64,000 nucleotides of DNA from an uncultured Oscillospiraceae bacterium (GTDB lineage: Bacteria > Bacillota > Clostridia > Oscillospirales > Oscillospiraceae): contig CANRNF010000001.1 in NCBI GenBank assembly GCA_947631865.1, positions 1 through 64,000 on the forward strand. Reading direction: 5' to 3'. Position numbers and translations under genes: made by a program. This document shows positions 36,406 through 45,851 of this stretch, in pieces; the first letter of the stretch is position 1, and each line of letters starts with the position of its first letter. Below the pieces are notes generated by a model. That model ran no database searches. It saw nothing but the letters and a program-made list of their open reading frames with translations, and was not told the origin of the DNA.

Positions 36406-37662
36406 ATGAGCGAGCCAATTCGTGTTGCGCATATCATTGGCAAGGTGAGGAATGGCGGCGTTGAATCAGTCGTCATGAATTATTACCGGCACATTGACCG
36501 AACAAAGATACAGTTTGACTTTCTGATAGATTCTGATTTTTCCGATGATGTATTTCGTACCAGTCCGCTGAAAGAGGCAGAGGAACTCGGCGGCCGGGTC
36601 TATATCATTCCACCGTACCAGGATCTACCCAGGTATCTTTCAGAACTAATCAAGGTCTTTCGCAGAGAGCAATATCAGATCGCTCATTCACATCTCAATA
36701 CGTTAAGCGTTTTTCCGCTCTACGCGGCAAAAAAAGCCGGGGTTCCTATCCGCATTGCACACAGCCATTCTACTGCGGTAAAAGGGGAGCATGTGAAAAG
36801 CATGATTAAGTATAGTCTACGCCCGTTTGCAAAGGTGTTCGCCACGAATTATGCGGCGTGCTCAACATATGCAGGGGAATGGCTGTTCGGCAAAAAAGCG
36901 TTGGAACGGGGAGAAGTCAAAATCTTTACAAATGCCATTGATCTAAAACAGTTCAGATATGATGAAAAAGTGCGGGAAGAAACAAGAAATGAACTGGGGG
37001 TCCAGGACAGGTTCGTGATCGGCAATGTGGGCCGGTTCTGCTACCAGAAGAATCAGAGATTCTCTCTTGATGTATTTTCCGAGGTGTGTAAGAGAAACCC
37101 AAAAGCAGTCCTATTGTTCATTGGGGATGGAAAAGACCGCAAAATAATCGAAGAAGAATCAAGAAAAATACAGAAGGGACAAGTTGTCTTTCTTGGGAGC
37201 AGGGATGACGTTGGGAGGTTATACCCGGCAATGGACGTTTTTTTGTTTCCCACCAGGTATGAAGGACTGGGGCTGGCGGCGGTCGAGGCGCAGATGTGTG
37301 GGGTAAAAACGGTCGTTTCCCAGGCAGTACCATCTGAGGCGAGAATATCTCCCTCAACGATCGTTATGGATCTGTGTGCCGGGGCATCTGCTTGGGCTGA
37401 CGCTGTCACTTCTCCTTGCGTTGTCGAAGCGGTGCCGCAGGAGATACGCGAAGAATATGATATTTCCTTCCAGGCAGAGGAAATGGTCGATTACTATGAG
37501 AGGCTTTTGGCGGCGAGACAGTGTGAAATGACGACACAGAAGACTCAAAAAACCATCCGGGGGGGGGTACAACTCCTAACTGAAAACAGGGGAAATGCCC
37601 CTGTTATATACATCACAGCTATTCCGGCGCTCTGTGCAGCCTCTGAAATGAAGGCGGCGTGA
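36406..37662 (+). CDS. glycosyltransferase family 4 with G9 tract near 3' end
   Basis: HIIGKVRNGGVESVVMNYYRH, VGRFCYQKNQ, PTRYEGLGLAAVEAQMCG. Confidence 0.88.
   Translation: MSEPIRVAHIIGKVRNGGVESVVMNYYRHIDRTKIQFDFLIDSDFSDDVFRTSPLKEAEELGGRVYIIPPYQDLPRYLSELIKVFRREQYQIAHSHLNTLSVFPLYAAKKAGVPIRIAHSHSTAVKGEHVKSMIKYSLRPFAKVFATNYAACSTYAGEWLFGKKALERGEVKIFTNAIDLKQFRYDEKVREETRNELGVQDRFVIGNVGRFCYQKNQRFSLDVFSEVCKRNPKAVLLFIGDGKDRKIIEEESRKIQKGQVVFLGSRDDVGRLYPAMDVFLFPTRYEGLGLAAVEAQMCGVKTVVSQAVPSEARISPSTIVMDLCAGASAWADAVTSPCVVEAVPQEIREEYDISFQAEEMVDYYERLLAARQCEMTTQKTQKTIRGGVQLLTENRGNAPVIYITAIPALCAASEMKAA
37559..37567 (+). repeat. poly-G tract G9 in GT4 3' end
   Basis: ATCC-GGGGGGGGG-TACAACTCCTAA. Confidence 0.95.
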
Positions 37663-38676
37663 ATGGGACAGGCTGCTGAAAATGAGAGCAGGGCCGGGAT
37701 ACAAGTTGTATATGCCTGCGATGATAACTATGCCATGCTGGCGGGTATCTCCATCGCGTCGCTGCTGGAGCGTTGCAGAAGAGATACTGAACTGACTGTC
37801 TATGTGCTGTGCTGTGAGGTTTCGGAGGAGAATATGGCCCGGCTGCGAGCAGTTGGGGATAGATGTCGGCAGAGGCTCGTTTTGCTCGATGCCAGCGATG
37901 TTATCCGAGAGTTGAGCAAGCAGTATATTGACGTACAACGATGGAGCCTGGCGGCGTATGCGAGATTGCTGACACCAGAGCTTTTGCCGGATTTGGGAAA
38001 GATATTGTATTTGGACTGCGACACGCTGGTCACCGACGATATTACAGAGTTATGGGATACACCGCTGGCAAAAGCGAGCTGCGCCGCTGTATCGGAACCA
38101 GTCAGTGCACTGCATAAGAGAAATGTGGGTCTTGCAAAGGACGAGCCATATTATAACTCCGGGGTCATGCTGATAGACCTGGACAAGTGGCGGGATGAGG
38201 ATATCATTCCCCGGTTCGCAGAGTGCATCCGACGTCATAACGGGCTGGTGCCCTATGTGGACCAGGGGTGTGTCAATGAGGTATGCCGGGGGGAAATTAT
38301 CACATTACCAGTACGGTATAACGTGCATACGCTGCTGTATGACTTTACGGATGAGGAAACGGCGGTTTACCGGCGGGACGCAGGTGTATATGCCAAGGAA
38401 GAGATAGAAACCGCAAAAAAACACCCAGTGGTCGTACATTTCACAAGCTCATTTCTCTCCCGGCGGCCATGGATCGAAGGAAGCGGTCACCCCTATACGA
38501 AGGAATGGGAGTGCGTTCAAGCAAAGACGCCCTGGGCGGATACGCCGAAGCGCCCTTATCATCCCGATATGGCAAGACGGTCATTGAATATGTTTTACCG
38601 GCATGCCCCGCGAAAACTGGGATTGTTTGCGGCGATGTTGGTCAATTCCTATATAAGACCGCTGATGAAACGATAA
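37663..38676 (+). CDS. glycosyltransferase family 8
   Basis: IQVVYACDDNYAMLAGISIASLL, KILYLDCDTLVTDDI, YYNSGVMLIDL, YVDQGCVN; starts at TGAATG stop/start junction. Confidence 0.9.
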   Translation: MGQAAENESRAGIQVVYACDDNYAMLAGISIASLLERCRRDTELTVYVLCCEVSEENMARLRAVGDRCRQRLVLLDASDVIRELSKQYIDVQRWSLAAYARLLTPELLPDLGKILYLDCDTLVTDDITELWDTPLAKASCAAVSEPVSALHKRNVGLAKDEPYYNSGVMLIDLDKWRDEDIIPRFAECIRRHNGLVPYVDQGCVNEVCRGEIITLPVRYNVHTLLYDFTDEETAVYRRDAGVYAKEEIETAKKHPVVVHFTSSFLSRRPWIEGSGHPYTKEWECVQAKTPWADTPKRPYHPDMARRSLNMFYRHAPRKLGLFAAMLVNSYIRPLMKR

Positions 38677-38686
38677 AACAAAGTAG

Positions 38687-39550
38687 TTGATATGGTGGGA
38701 AAAGACAAAAGAAAACAACCTGAGGGAAGCGAGGAATCCAGTTGTGCAAGTGACCTATAAGGAATTAAAAGCAACTTTCCCGGATGAGAAAAAGGCGATC
38801 GAATCCCTTTATGGGCGAATTTTTCCGGTCAGGAAAATATCATATTTAGTGACGATACCCTTGCTTAGGATGGATGTTACGCCCTTTGCGGTTTCTGTCA
38901 GTTCCATCGCAGTTGCTATGGCGGCATGCCTTATGCTCTCGCTGCCATTGGCATGGGCGCGCGTGACAGGCATCGTGCTGGCGGTATTGTGGCATATTCT
39001 CGACTGTGTCGATGGCAATATCGCAAGGTATACGAAAAAGGCCTCCAGAATGGGCGAGGCTGTTGACGCAATATGCGGTTACTTTATCCTATCATTTCTT
39101 TGCATGGCCCTGGGGATCGCCAGCTACAATATCGGTGAAAATTATCTGGGGATTTCGCCGCATTGGTTCTTGATTTTCGGTGGTGTTGCGTCTGTTTCTG
39201 TCACCTTGTCCAGGCTGATTCATCAAAAATATGCCTTTCAGGCAAAAATGGCTGAGGATGAGATGAAAATTTATATTGAAAAGGGTGAGCATCGGTACTC
39301 GTTGACCGGTTTTCACAAGCTCCGCGGCTTCATTGACGCCAACATGGGACCGGTGGGGATCCCCATGTTCGTTCTATGGCTGAGCCCATTTTTCAATCTT
39401 TATCATATTTTGGCGGTCTACTATTGTGCTTTTAATGTCCTCTCACTCGTCGTGCTTACATACTATTATTTGCGTCAGTGTAAAAAAACAGATGCCTTGT
39501 TGAACGCTGCCCGTGAGAAAGTGGTCGCTGATACGAAAGAGAACAAATGA
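38687..39550 (+). CDS. CDP-alcohol phosphatidyltransferase family protein
   Basis: DCVDGNIARYTKKASRMGEAVDAICGYF; multiple TM segments. Confidence 0.82.
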   Translation: MIWWEKTKENNLREARNPVVQVTYKELKATFPDEKKAIESLYGRIFPVRKISYLVTIPLLRMDVTPFAVSVSSIAVAMAACLMLSLPLAWARVTGIVLAVLWHILDCVDGNIARYTKKASRMGEAVDAICGYFILSFLCMALGIASYNIGENYLGISPHWFLIFGGVASVSVTLSRLIHQKYAFQAKMAEDEMKIYIEKGEHRYSLTGFHKLRGFIDANMGPVGIPMFVLWLSPFFNLYHILAVYYCAFNVLSLVVLTYYYLRQCKKTDALLNAAREKVVADTKENK

Positions 39551-40266
39551 ACGTTGCAATTATTTTTGCTGGCGGTACGGGGCAAAGGATGAACTCCCGC
39601 ACTATTCCAAAACAGTTTTTGGAACTGCACGGCAAACCGATCCTGGTGTATACGCTGGAGCAATTTCAAAAGCATCGGCAGATCGACGGCATTATCGTGG
39701 TATGCCTCGAAGAATGGATAGATCACTGCAAGAGTCTGGTCGAGCAGTACGGTCTGACGAAGGTCGCCGCGATCACGCCCGGGGGTGAAACGGGACAATT
39801 GTCCATCTACCACGGGCTCCACAAGGCGGCGGAGTTATATCCGAAGCGGAGCGTCGTGCTCATCCATGACGGCGTACGGCCGCTGATCGACAGCGAAACA
39901 ATCTCCAGGGTCATCGCTTGTGTTCAGGCCCATGGGACTGCGATCACGGTCATGCCCGTGGTGGAGACCGTCATCATGGAGGGGGAGGACGGCGTGATCA
40001 AAAGCGTTGTTGACAGGTGTCTGTGCCGGACGGCAAAGGCACCGCAGGGGTTTTATCTGGGGGATATACTTGCCGCACATGAAAAAGCGCTTGAGGAGGG
40101 GCAGACCGATCTTGTGGATTCCGCTACACTGATGTGGCGGTATGGCTATACGCTCCACACAGTAGAAGGAAAAAGAGAGAATATCAAGATCACGACCCCG
40201 ATGGATTTTTACATTTTCCGCGCGCTCACAGACGCTCAGGAGAATTTGCAGGTTTTTGGCTTGTAG
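39547..40266 (+). CDS. IspD/TarI-family cytidylyltransferase
   Basis: VAIIFAGGTGQRMNSRTIPKQFLELHGKPILVYTLE, VLIHDGVRPL; ATGA overlap with CDP-alcohol transferase. Confidence 0.85.
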   Translation: MNVAIIFAGGTGQRMNSRTIPKQFLELHGKPILVYTLEQFQKHRQIDGIIVVCLEEWIDHCKSLVEQYGLTKVAAITPGGETGQLSIYHGLHKAAELYPKRSVVLIHDGVRPLIDSETISRVIACVQAHGTAITVMPVVETVIMEGEDGVIKSVVDRCLCRTAKAPQGFYLGDILAAHEKALEEGQTDLVDSATLMWRYGYTLHTVEGKRENIKITTPMDFYIFRALTDAQENLQVFGL

Positions 40267-40276
40267 AGGGGGATAC

Positions 40277-41350
40277 ATGGAAAATGAACTGAAGCAGGTG
40301 GAACGCGACGCCTTATCCATATGCGAAGCGGCGTTCATCCCATGGGAGGCGCTCCGTGGCCGGCGTATCCTTGTTACAGGCGCGACGGGCCTGATCGGCC
40401 ATACGCTCATATATGCGCTCGCGGCGGCAAATCTGCGGAAGGGGCTCGGCCTAACGATCCTTGCGTTGGTCCGCGACGAGGCGCGGGCAAGACAGCGTTT
40501 CGAGAGCCTTGAGGGGAAAGAAGCGCTGGAGTTTGTATGTGGAACGGTGGAAGAACTGCCGCGGATCGACGGGCCGGTCCATTATATCGTCCATGGGGCC
40601 AGCCAGACTTCCAGCAAGATGTTCGTCGAGCGCCCTGTTGAGACCATCATCACGGCGCTGCGCGGGACAGAAAATCTGCTTGAGCTGGCCAGGGAAAAAA
40701 AGACAGAGGGGTTCGTTTATCTTTCCAGCATGGAGGTCTATGGCTTCCCTGAAAAGGGACGTAAAGTCACGGAAGATGACATCGGCGCCCTCTCGCCGCT
40801 GGATATGCGCAACAGTTACCCGATCAGCAAAGTGCAATGTGAGAGCCTTTGCTGTGCATATGCCAGGGAATACGGTGTGCCGGCGAAGGTGCTGCGTCTG
40901 ACACAGACCTTTGGCCCGGGCGTAAACTACGTGGACCAGCGCATCTTTGCGCAGATCGGCCGCTGTGTCATGGAGAAGCGGGACATCGTTCTGCGCACCC
41001 GCGGCGAGACGGAGCGCAGCTATCTCTACACGGCGGACGCAGCGACAGCCATTCTTGCGGTCCTTCTCTTGGGCCAGCCGGGCAGCGCTTACAACGCCGC
41101 GGACGAGAGCACATACTGCTCCATCGCGGACATGGCCCGGCGTATTGCCGAGAAGAACGGTATCAGGGTGCGGTTTGAATTGGCGGATGAGAAGGCGCTG
41201 GGCTACCCAAAGACGCTGTATATGGACCTGGATACCGGGCGGCTGAGAGGCCTCGGATGGGCTCCGGGGGGGGGTTCAGCTATGAGCCTTGAGGATATGT
41301 ATGAAAACATGATGTTTTCTTGGAAAGAACATGGAGTTTTCCATGGGTGA
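40277..41350 (+). CDS. NAD-dependent epimerase/dehydratase (SDR), G9 tract near 3' end
   Basis: RRILVTGATGLIGHTLIYAL, YLSSMEVYGFPE, NSYPISKVQCE. Confidence 0.85.
   Translation: MENELKQVERDALSICEAAFIPWEALRGRRILVTGATGLIGHTLIYALAAANLRKGLGLTILALVRDEARARQRFESLEGKEALEFVCGTVEELPRIDGPVHYIVHGASQTSSKMFVERPVETIITALRGTENLLELAREKKTEGFVYLSSMEVYGFPEKGRKVTEDDIGALSPLDMRNSYPISKVQCESLCCAYAREYGVPAKVLRLTQTFGPGVNYVDQRIFAQIGRCVMEKRDIVLRTRGETERSYLYTADAATAILAVLLLGQPGSAYNAADESTYCSIADMARRIAEKNGIRVRFELADEKALGYPKTLYMDLDTGRLRGLGWAPGGGSAMSLEDMYENMMFSWKEHGVFHG
41266..41274 (+). repeat. poly-G tract G9 in SDR gene
   Basis: GCTCC-GGGGGGGGG-TTCAGC. Confidence 0.95.
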
Positions 41351-41372
41351 TGTGTAGGAGGACTTGGGCAGG

Positions 41373-42614
41373 ATGATAGTATGTAGGCCGCGCATATTGT
41401 TAAAGAAGCTGCTCGTTTGTTTGTGTGTCATATCGTTTAGTTCAATCGTGGAATTTAAATTATGCAGAGGCATGGAACGGCTCGCTTTTATTGATTATGC
41501 GATAAGGGGCGGTTCAGTATTGGCAACCATTGGTGTCCTCTTTTTTATTATTTTCTCTCTTTTGAGTAAACGGTACAAGATTTCGCCGACCTGCTTGCTG
41601 ATCATAATGATGTATGGTTTCTTTATTCTTAACTCGTTATTCCGTGGGTATTCTCTTGCTAAACGTGGAACGCTGGCGAATTTTGTAATGGCTTTGTTGT
41701 TTGACTATATATTGTATAGAAAGGATAGCGACTCATTCAGAGCAATGCTGAATACACTGAATGTGTTGGCCTTTATTAATTGCATTACGATCATAATTTA
41801 TTATCCACAGAGAGGTATGCCATTTTATGCAAATAGCTACCAGAGCGACTGGCATTATTTTTTGGGATATGACAACGGTCATATTATTACGTTGTTTCCA
41901 ATAATTTGTTTTAACTCGATGATTTATATGAGGACAAGACAAAAGATTTACCTTGTCCCAATCATCATCTCCTTGATTGGCGTCATTATTACCACATCTG
42001 CCACGACAATTCTTATGCTTGCAATGATTCTATGCATTTATTATGTACACAAATATTCACCATTTATCAGAAAAATAATTTTGAATAGGTGGGTGATAGT
42101 ATTTTCACTGCTTTTAGCATTTTTATTCTTTTTTTTGATGAATGGTTTTACAGCAGTTTCTGACGTGCTTATGCGTTTGTTTGGTAAGGACATTGCTACA
42201 TCAGGGAGGGCCAGGCTTTTTCCGATTGCGCTTTCGTATATACGAAAAAGCTGGCTCATTGGGTATGGATATTCTGTTTCTGACTCATGGATCGGCGGCT
42301 ATAACTCGCCACACAATGTGTTCTTTAACTTTCTATTGACAGGCGGAATAGTTGGATTGATCTGGTATCTATCGATTATTTTAATGGTACTGCGTGAAGG
42401 AAGAAAAAGCATCTATGAGCATAGAGAATTCAGAATATTGTTTAGCGGCATTATTGCTTATGTCGCGGCCTCATTTGCTGAAGGTTATGACACTTATGTC
42501 ACATTTTATTTGTTTTGGTGTGTCTGCCTGGCACTGAAAAACTGGAAATCTATGAATGTGATCCTTGAACAGTATAATAGACGAAGAATGACTTTGATAA
42601 GAGAGCGGAGATAA
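41373..42614 (+). CDS. O-antigen ligase/polymerase (Wzy-like) membrane protein
   Basis: multi-TM, GRARLFPIALSYIRKSWLIGYGYSVSDSWIGGYNSPHNVFFNFLLTGGIVGLIWY. Confidence 0.8.
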   Translation: MIVCRPRILLKKLLVCLCVISFSSIVEFKLCRGMERLAFIDYAIRGGSVLATIGVLFFIIFSLLSKRYKISPTCLLIIMMYGFFILNSLFRGYSLAKRGTLANFVMALLFDYILYRKDSDSFRAMLNTLNVLAFINCITIIIYYPQRGMPFYANSYQSDWHYFLGYDNGHIITLFPIICFNSMIYMRTRQKIYLVPIIISLIGVIITTSATTILMLAMILCIYYVHKYSPFIRKIILNRWVIVFSLLLAFLFFFLMNGFTAVSDVLMRLFGKDIATSGRARLFPIALSYIRKSWLIGYGYSVSDSWIGGYNSPHNVFFNFLLTGGIVGLIWYLSIILMVLREGRKSIYEHREFRILFSGIIAYVAASFAEGYDTYVTFYLFWCVCLALKNWKSMNVILEQYNRRRMTLIRERR

Positions 42615-42616
42615 AT

Positions 42617-43699
42617 ATGCGTTATCTGATATACAGCGCATCAGGGATCGGAGATTTTTTTATAGCGCTGCCATGCGCGGAGGCGATACGTCGGGCAGAC
42701 CCAAAAGCGGAGATTGTGTTTTATTCCTGCAGCGCTCCTGCGAGGGTCGCAACACAGCAGGAGCTGCTTCCCTTGCAGCGGGCGGTGGACAAGGTCGTCT
42801 ATTATTCAATTAAAGAGCCTCTGCATACGCTGTCTTTTATCCTCAGGCTGGGACATAAAACATTCGATTATGCGTTTGTTGTATATAGAACTTATGCAGC
42901 AAAGATATATACGCCATGGGCGGCAAGGATCGCGAATTGGGTGGGAAAGAAAAGTGTGGGGATCAAGGTCCCCGGGAATTCTGCAATACATTTTGATATT
43001 GAAGTACCTGCGAGCCATTCTCTTCGCAAGGAGTATAATGGGCTGCTGAACGCGGTAGGGATCGAACCGTTACAAAGCTCGCATGGGATATTGCCTGAGT
43101 CGTCGTTGTATCCATATCTGAAAACGCTGAGTCTTTGCAAAACGACCGGGAAGCGCTATGTCGGGCTGTGCGTCGGCGCGGGAAGCGTTACACGAAAGGT
43201 GAATGGGAAGATCATTTGCAACGACTCCAAGAACTGGCCCTATCAGAGATGGGTCGAACTGGCCCGGCGCCTTTTGTGGGCGAATTATGAAGTCATTTTA
43301 CTGGGCGGAAAAAAAGAGCGGCAGGAGATGGACGCGCAAGGCATATGTATGCCGCAGGGGGCGATCGACTTGGTCGGGAGCACAGGACTCAAGGAGAGCA
43401 TCGCCGCGACCAGCGTATGCAGCCTTGTTGTATGCGGCGATACCGGCCTGATGCACGCGGCCGATGCCGCCGGCACCCCTGTGCTGGTGCTGCTCGGGTG
43501 CTCAGCGCCAAATGTGATGCCTGATGATCCGTACAATAGCTATATCATCTCTGATGAACCGTGCTGTCCTTGTGACTTTTACTCCGATGAAGCGCTTTAC
43601 TGCAAGGACAAAAAATGTATGGCGTATATCACGGTAGAAATGGTGTACGATCGGATCATGAAAATGCTCGGCACAGAGGAAGGCAGGGAGAACATATGA
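42617..43699 (+). CDS. glycosyltransferase family 9 (heptosyltransferase-like)
   Basis: SASGIGDFFIALPCAEAIRRADP, VGLCVGAGS..., VCGDTGLMHAADAAGTPVLVLLG. Confidence 0.85.
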   Translation: MRYLIYSASGIGDFFIALPCAEAIRRADPKAEIVFYSCSAPARVATQQELLPLQRAVDKVVYYSIKEPLHTLSFILRLGHKTFDYAFVVYRTYAAKIYTPWAARIANWVGKKSVGIKVPGNSAIHFDIEVPASHSLRKEYNGLLNAVGIEPLQSSHGILPESSLYPYLKTLSLCKTTGKRYVGLCVGAGSVTRKVNGKIICNDSKNWPYQRWVELARRLLWANYEVILLGGKKERQEMDAQGICMPQGAIDLVGSTGLKESIAATSVCSLVVCGDTGLMHAADAAGTPVLVLLGCSAPNVMPDDPYNSYIISDEPCCPCDFYSDEALYCKDKKCMAYITVEMVYDRIMKMLGTEEGRENI

Positions 43700-44784
43700 A
43701 CAAGATCAGCGTCATCATACCTGTCTACAAGGTGGAGAAGTATCTGCGCCAGTGCCTGGACAGCGTTATCGGCCAGACCTATGAGAACCTGGAGATCATC
43801 GTCATCGACGACGGTTCGCCTGACAACTGCGGGGCGATATGCGACGAGTATACGAAGGACACACGTGTCCAGGTCATCCACAAGCAAAACGGGGGACTGA
43901 GCGCCGCGCGCAACGATGGCATCGCCCGCGCCACCGGGGACTGGATTACATTCGTGGACTCGGATGACTGGCTGGACCCTGACTACTACGCCGGCTTCAT
44001 GGCTGAGCTGGCCGGGCCGGAGGTGGACATCCTCTGCGCCGCCGGCGCGGTCTATGAGTATGGAGACCGCCGGGTGCTCATGCGCAGCATCCCAGACCCG
44101 GGCGTGTTCTCCGGCAGGGCGGAAATGGATATGATGATGGCCAGGACGCTCACCAACAAGTATGATATGGAGGGCCCAAAGCGCGCCAAGCTGTTCGGCG
44201 CGCCCTGGGATAAGCTCTACAGGATGAGATTGATCCGCGCTCATTCGCTGCGGTTTGACACTTCCCTCAGCCCGGGCGAAGATATTCTTTTCAACTTCTG
44301 CGCCTTTGACTGTGCGTGTGCCGCCCAGGGCTGCACAGTGACCGGGTACCATTATCGCAGAACGATGTCAAGTTCGGCTACGCACCGGTTCAACCCCGAT
44401 TCTTCAAAGATACAGTATTCTTACATTGAGAAGCTGCACGCGCATATGCAGACCCGTGAAGAGGCTCCTGTCATCACCGACGCGATGGACGCGATGGCGA
44501 TCGCCACCTTTTCGTGGCTGCTTCGCTGCTATTATTTCCATCCGGATAACCAGAAAGGATATCGTCAAGTGGCAAAAGAGGTCAAGATGCTCAAGAAACA
44601 AGAATATATGCGTGAGGGGTATTCTGACCACCGGAATCCCTGGCTGACAAAGAAACAAGTGTTTCTGGTGAAACTGATGCGTCTGCCATGGATCTGGCCC
44701 CTGAAGATCGCTACCCGCGTCCAGGCGAGCGAATGGATGCAGCGGGCAAGCGTGTCCGGGGACAGACTGCGTTGCAATGCTTAA
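43696..44784 (+). CDS. glycosyltransferase family 2 (copy 1)
   Basis: MNKISVIIPVYKVEKYLRQCLDSVIGQTYENLEIIVIDDGSPDNCG. Confidence 0.92.
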   Translation: MNKISVIIPVYKVEKYLRQCLDSVIGQTYENLEIIVIDDGSPDNCGAICDEYTKDTRVQVIHKQNGGLSAARNDGIARATGDWITFVDSDDWLDPDYYAGFMAELAGPEVDILCAAGAVYEYGDRRVLMRSIPDPGVFSGRAEMDMMMARTLTNKYDMEGPKRAKLFGAPWDKLYRMRLIRAHSLRFDTSLSPGEDILFNFCAFDCACAAQGCTVTGYHYRRTMSSSATHRFNPDSSKIQYSYIEKLHAHMQTREEAPVITDAMDAMAIATFSWLLRCYYFHPDNQKGYRQVAKEVKMLKKQEYMREGYSDHRNPWLTKKQVFLVKLMRLPWIWPLKIATRVQASEWMQRASVSGDRLRCNA

Positions 44785-44795
44785 GGAGAAGAAAT

Positions 44796-45848
44796 GTGAA
44801 CAAGATCAGCGTCATCATACCCGTATACAAGGTGGAGCCATATCTGAGGCAATGCTTGGACAGCGTTGTCGGGCAGACCTATAAAAACCTGGAGATCATC
44901 GTCATCGACGACGGCTCGCCGGACGGCTGCGGGGCGATATGCGACGAGTACGCCCGGAAAGACGCCCGCGTTCAGGTCATCCACAAGGAAAACGAGGGTC
45001 TATGTGCCGCGCGGAACGACGGCGTTGCCCGGGCCACCGGGGATTGGATCGCGTTCGTAGATTCGGATGATTGGTGCGAGCCGGATATGTATGAGCAGGC
45101 CGTGAACGCTCTGGTGGACGGCGTGGATATACTCATGTTCAGTTCTTTTACTAATACCGGCGATAAGCAGACAGTTGTTCCGGCTTTTGCCCAAGAGTTT
45201 ACGACGGATGACGCTGAGCTGATCAAACACATGCAGGTGGCGACGATCAACAAGTATTATACGCCGCTGGAATCCAGCTTCGCCCCGGGGTGCCCGTGGA
45301 ACCGCCTTTTTCGGGCGGAGCTTATTCACGATCACGCCATCACTTACCCAGCCGGGGTGCGGGCGGGAGAGGATGGCATTTTCAACCTGCGTGTATTTCA
45401 ATTTACAAAAAAGATAAAATTCATCGATGTCCCGCTGTACCACTATCGCTACAACGAAAACTCGATCACCAACAAATACACACCTGACCGGCCTGAGATC
45501 GACCATCGCTTGTTTGAGGAGTTGTTCTCTATTGGACAGGAGTATGGGCTGTCCGAGGAGTATTTTCAGGCGCTCAACAATATGATCGTCGATTATACGG
45601 CCCAATGCGGGCAGAGATGCTTCTTCCATCCCCGGGCCGAGGGCAGCCTGACCCAAAAACTCAAAAGGGCGAATGAGGTCCTGCATTCGGAGCCTGTCTA
45701 CCACGCGCTGGATGTGGCGGACAGAAGCAAGCTGGGCAAGAAGGCAAAGGTGCTCACACTGAGCCGGCATCACAACGTACTGATCCTGTACGCGGTGACG
45801 CGGGCCGCACAGATACTGAAATACAACAGGTTAGGGCGCAAAGCATAG
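44796..45848 (+). CDS. glycosyltransferase family 2 (copy 2, GTG start)
   Basis: NKISVIIPVYKVEPYLRQCLDSVVGQTYKNLEIIVIDDGSPDGCG; 5' end close duplicate of copy 1. Confidence 0.9.
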   Translation: MNKISVIIPVYKVEPYLRQCLDSVVGQTYKNLEIIVIDDGSPDGCGAICDEYARKDARVQVIHKENEGLCAARNDGVARATGDWIAFVDSDDWCEPDMYEQAVNALVDGVDILMFSSFTNTGDKQTVVPAFAQEFTTDDAELIKHMQVATINKYYTPLESSFAPGCPWNRLFRAELIHDHAITYPAGVRAGEDGIFNLRVFQFTKKIKFIDVPLYHYRYNENSITNKYTPDRPEIDHRLFEELFSIGQEYGLSEEYFQALNNMIVDYTAQCGQRCFFHPRAEGSLTQKLKRANEVLHSEPVYHALDVADRSKLGKKAKVLTLSRHHNVLILYAVTRAAQILKYNRLGRKA

Positions 45849-45851
45849 ATC

